NCBI GenBank assembly: GCA_963678705.1
Contig: OY783205.1
Location: 28,697,034-28,761,033, forward strand
Reading direction: 5' to 3'
DNA: 64,000 bases
Source: Panorpa germanica
Lineage: Eukaryota; Arthropoda; Insecta; Mecoptera; Panorpidae
Below the pieces are notes generated by a model. The model worked only from the letters and a program-made list of their open reading frames with translations. It made no database searches and was not told the DNA's origin. The position numbers were made by a program, and so were the translations under genes. This document shows, one piece after another, positions 62,677 to 64,000 of this stretch (position 1 is the first letter of the stretch; the number at the start of each line of letters is the position of its first letter).

Positions 62677-64000
62677 TCATCTGAGTCCTTGTCGTGCTGA
62701 ATTTGTGGGTTGAGTCATTAAATGTTTCAAAACATAAGGCATCTCTGATAATCTTGATCTTACTAAACTAGGTAATTCATCCACATTTTTAACTGAATAA
62801 TTATTGAAAGTACCATCAGGCAAGCTGTAATTAATTCCATCACCCGACAGGACGGTTAAACGTGCTCCATCCGAATAGGTAACTTGAACTTCCCCCGAAG
62901 AAGACTAAATTTAAATGAAGAAATAAATTATTTTTTAGTAACACTTACATTAAGTATATATGTATAATCACAAAATGTTATACCTGGGTTGCAGTTCCAA
63001 TTCCAGGGACATTTACGCGTCTTGCAAATTCAAAATTCTGATGATTAGGCTTATGCGGTTTTAAAATTTGAGGGTTTGAAGACAATCCAGTCATTGAAGA
63101 AATACCAAATGAAAGCATCTTTAAAAATAAGTTATTGAATATTAATATTTATTTAAAAAAAGTAAAACAAAAACTTGTATACGTAAACATACTCGTGGTG
63201 TTGAATTTTGCGAAATATTTTCTTTTCCTCGACCGCTATAGGTATCATTTTTTGGAAAAGGTCTTCGTCCTACCGTGACAGGAAAGAAAGTTGCATCATG
63301 TGCCAACTGTGAGATGGTCTTTTCCACGATTCGGCATTTTTCCAAACACTACAAATATGGAAAAGTTTTGTCATATTTTATTCATTTAGAATGTTTAAAA
63401 CTCTATCTATTTACCTGTTGATAGTGTTCCCACATAGTCCTTGTTTCGCTAGTGTGTAAATCCGAATTTTGTGGATTAGGAGGCGAAACTGATCGACCTT
63501 CTCGATCAATTAAACGAACTCCTGAAGCTTCAGAATGCGTTACTTTTCCTCCTAAAGCAGATAAAATTGTATCACAACAAATGATTCAATTTGAATAGTT
63601 ACGAGGAAGTATTCACGAACTCACCGTCATAGAAACCTACTTCAAAATCTTCCATGGTTTCCATCAGTTGACATTTAGCTAGTTCGGTGTACAACGTAAT
63701 TTTCGGTGTTTTGGCACGAGATAAATATACGAACCTGGCAGCATAGATGTATTTTTTGGAGTGCTTAGCTGGTAAGCTCTCATAACTGTATATTTCATCG
63801 GCTCCTTTGAATGGTGTAGATGGGGGACTATTTTCCACAGGCACCCCGCTAAAATATTGATCATGTATTTATTTTCAGGATCATGTTTTACAAATTTTCA
63901 TTTATTCAAACATACCGTCCTTGCTCAGGCTGATATATTATAATTCTAAGTCCATCTTCAGTTATTCTGCAAACATCAACAACGCGTTCTTCTTTAGAGT
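62677..64000 (-). CDS. PLK4: Polo-like kinase 4 (SAK), C-terminal part, cut by window edge
   Basis: The master kinase of centriole duplication (family knowledge). Only the C-terminal half is in the window. Minus-strand exons are 64000-63916 (partial), 63848-63625, 63551-63415, 63348-63193, 63118-62984 and 62904-62677, all joining in phase. The cryptic polo-box region is clear: [59 protein letters not shown] and DFEVGFYDG. The third polo box is [19 protein letters not shown], followed by [20 protein letters not shown] to the C-terminus. The linker has a KEN box ([10 protein letters not shown]). The kinase domain lies beyond 64000. Convergent with TBCC. Confidence 0.93.

Noticed and set aside
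63679-63864. Second minus-strand frame overlapping PLK4
   Set aside because: Shifted frame of the cryptic polo-box exon; the other frame carries clear PLK4 signatures.

Overview
This is a eukaryotic nuclear window, very AT-rich (about 70% by eye), with intron-split genes joined by GT-AG introns that are often under 150 bp. Several products are insect-type: neurotactin, an exuperantia-like protein and a ZAD zinc-finger protein. I infer a holometabolous insect. A hymenopteran is my best guess, but the sequence alone does not prove the order.

Layout. 1-5.5 kb: a GC-rich island, then a five-exon tetraspanin (+). 5.5-14.9 kb: a long gene-free stretch, then neurotactin (+). 16-25.3 kb is gene-dense: an HSF-type DNA-binding protein (+), proteasome subunit alpha-7 (-) divergent from PET117 (+), a Cdc1/MPPE1-family metallophosphoesterase (-), and the BEACH-WD40 protein FAN/NSMAF (+). 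25.5-36 kb: ENY2 (-) divergent from a ZAD/C2H2 zinc-finger protein (+), then an HMMR/RHAMM homologue (+). 37-38 kb: a CFAP276 (C1orf194) homologue. 38-50 kb is repeat-rich: a decayed non-LTR retrotransposon end, a MITE family with GGGCTTGTGTCC termini, and a striking 11-bp GC-rich satellite joined to a (TTACC)n array. Most of this lies inside a predicted 7.3-kb first intron of a nuclear protein gene with a CtBP-type motif (exons 42.86-53.1 kb). 54.7-56 kb: an exuperantia-like DEDDh exonuclease-domain gene (-). 56.8-58.2 kb: two more MITE copies. 59.9-61.6 kb: three reading frames, CEBPZOS-like, UQCC3-like and TBCC, head to tail with gaps of only 16 and 20 nt, so probably one polycistronic mRNA. 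62.7-64 kb: the C-terminal half of PLK4 (-), cut by the window edge.

Themes. Centrosome/spindle/microtubule genes (HMMR, PLK4, TBCC, CFAP276) and mitochondrial assembly micropeptides (PET117, UQCC3, CEBPZOS) recur, but there is no evidence of an operon-like functional unit apart from the 60-kb tricistron. I found no prokaryotic feature, CRISPR array, tRNA, rRNA or viral gene. Exon coordinates were derived by hand from splice sites and reading-frame continuity. Homology calls rest on recalled family signatures, not on searches.
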